Source: Flavobacteriales bacterium UBA1993
Lineage (GTDB): Bacteria > Bacteroidota > Bacteroidia > Flavobacteriales_G > Salibacteraceae
Assembly (NCBI GenBank): GCA_002336485.1
Contig: DDCZ01000075.1
Span: 1 to 15,582 of the forward strand
DNA length: 15,582 nucleotides
Direction of reading: 5' to 3'
The notes beneath the pieces are model-generated. The model made no database searches, was not told the origin of the DNA, and worked only from the letters and a program-made list of their open reading frames with translations. The position numbers were made by a program, and so were the translations under genes. Position 1 is the stretch's first letter; each line of letters opens with the position of its first letter. Of the stretch, positions 15,182 to 15,582 are shown in pieces.

Positions 15182-15197
15182 TAATTGTCGACAATTA
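15182..15197. promoter_or_regulatory. 16-bp perfect palindrome TAATTGTCGACAATTA
   Basis: This uninterrupted self-complementary site lies 35 bp upstream of the farther methyltransferase start (15147), or 56 bp from the preferred one, and immediately before the tandem array. It could be an operator for a dimeric repressor of the methyltransferase or the edge of the repeat region. No ligand or regulator can be named. Confidence 0.5.
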
Positions 15198-15200
15198 CCC

Positions 15201-15582
15201 ACCTCCTTGCTCAAGCAAGCTTGGTTTGGGCATTTTGTGCGTCTGGATTATTTCGCCTTTTCCTACTCGAAATGGCTCAATGGATCAGGTTTGGTCGTAA
15301 GGTGGATACAACGCCTTTGACGAGCTACGCTCCTCGAGCCTTTTTTATACCTCCTCACTCAAGCAAGCTTGGCTCGGGCATATCACGACTGGATTATCTC
15401 CCTTTTTCGCTGCTCGAAAAAGCTCAATGGACCAGGTTTGGCCGTAAAGTGGATCATACGCCTTTGACGAGCTGCGCTCCTCGAGCCTTTTTTATACCTC
15501 CTCACTCAAGCAAGCTTGGTTCGGGCATATCACGACTGGATTATCTCCCTTTTTCGCTGCTCGAAAAAGCTCAATGGACCAG
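15201..15582. repeat. Tandem array of 147-148 bp units, continuing past the window
   Basis: Three units begin ACCTCC at 15201, 15349 and 15496. Unit 1 (148 bp) is clearly diverged. Unit 2 (147 bp) and the visible 87 bases of unit 3 differ at one base only (C at 15373, T at 15520). Every complete unit ends in CTCGAGCC followed by T6. Units 2 and 3 carry a perfect hairpin, CTTTTTCG-CTGCT-CGAAAAAG; in unit 1 this stem is broken. CTCGAGCC at each unit end can pair with GG(C/T)TCGGG or its unit variant near the start of the next. One plus-strand frame has no stop from 15185 to the window end, since 147 is 49 codons. With no homology recognised, the array is annotated as repeat rather than gene. 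The 435 bases after the methyltransferase hold only this array and the palindrome. Confidence 0.92.
15402..15422. repeat. Hairpin inside unit 2 of the tandem array (copy at 15549-15569 in unit 3)
   Basis: Perfect 8-bp arms (15402-15409 and 15415-15422) flank a 5-base loop. The identical hairpin recurs 147 bp later. The T-run precedes rather than follows the stem on the plus strand and again on the minus strand read-through, so this is not a simple terminator. Confidence 0.7.

Noticed and set aside
15201..15582. CRISPR array
   Set aside because: The units are contiguous, long (147-148 bp) and without unique spacers, and no cas gene is present.
15272..15582. Start of a repeat-protein gene (ATG at 15272, open to the window end)
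   Set aside because: Openness follows from a repeat period of 147, another plus frame and one minus frame are also nearly open with only one stop per unit, unit 1 has a 148-bp length, and no protein family is recognised; kept as a finding only.

Overview
The window reads as chromosomal DNA of a member of Bacteroidota, most likely a marine-type Flavobacteriales. The evidence is a SprB-like repeat adhesin with a type IX secretion (T9SS) C-terminal sorting domain, a Bacteroidota-type TamB gene divergent from tsaD, several lipoproteins, a DUF4369-type thioredoxin protein, and promoter-like TAnnTTTG elements. No species can be named from the sequence alone.

Layout. Positions 1-3282 (+) hold the 3' part of a very large secreted adhesin built from about 13 beta-sandwich modules plus a T9SS sorting domain, followed by a strong intrinsic terminator. 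A gap of about 300 bp (3283-3583) holds that terminator and a short coding-like remnant. Then comes a 1493-residue TamB-like protein (-, 3584-8065), which diverges across 26 bp from tsaD (+, 8092-9105). An outer-membrane beta-barrel-like protein (9095-9799) and a stand-alone Hpt phosphotransfer protein (9826-10167) follow tsaD on the same strand. The Hpt gene ends tail-to-tail with a minus-strand operon of three overlapping genes, in transcription order MbnP-family lipoprotein B (11916-12725), MbnP-family lipoprotein A (11147-11923) and a di-haem cytochrome c peroxidase/MauG-type lipoprotein (10164-11150). Divergent from this operon is a periplasmic TlpA/ResA-like thioredoxin protein (12871-14370), which overlaps tail-to-tail with a class I SAM methyltransferase (14350-15126, -). 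The last 400 bases hold a 16-bp perfect palindrome and a tandem array with a 147-148 bp unit that runs off the window.

How the genes may work together. Most products act at the cell envelope. These are the T9SS adhesin, TamB (lipid or outer-membrane protein traffic), the OMP and the MbnP/MbnH-like group. The last is the most interesting functional unit. In methanotrophs a MauG-type di-haem enzyme (MbnH) oxidises a Trp of its partner MbnP to kynurenine, creating a copper site. Here one enzyme gene is coupled to two different MbnP-like lipoproteins, and a thiol-disulfide oxidoreductase is transcribed divergently next to them. Functional roles beyond family assignment are inference.
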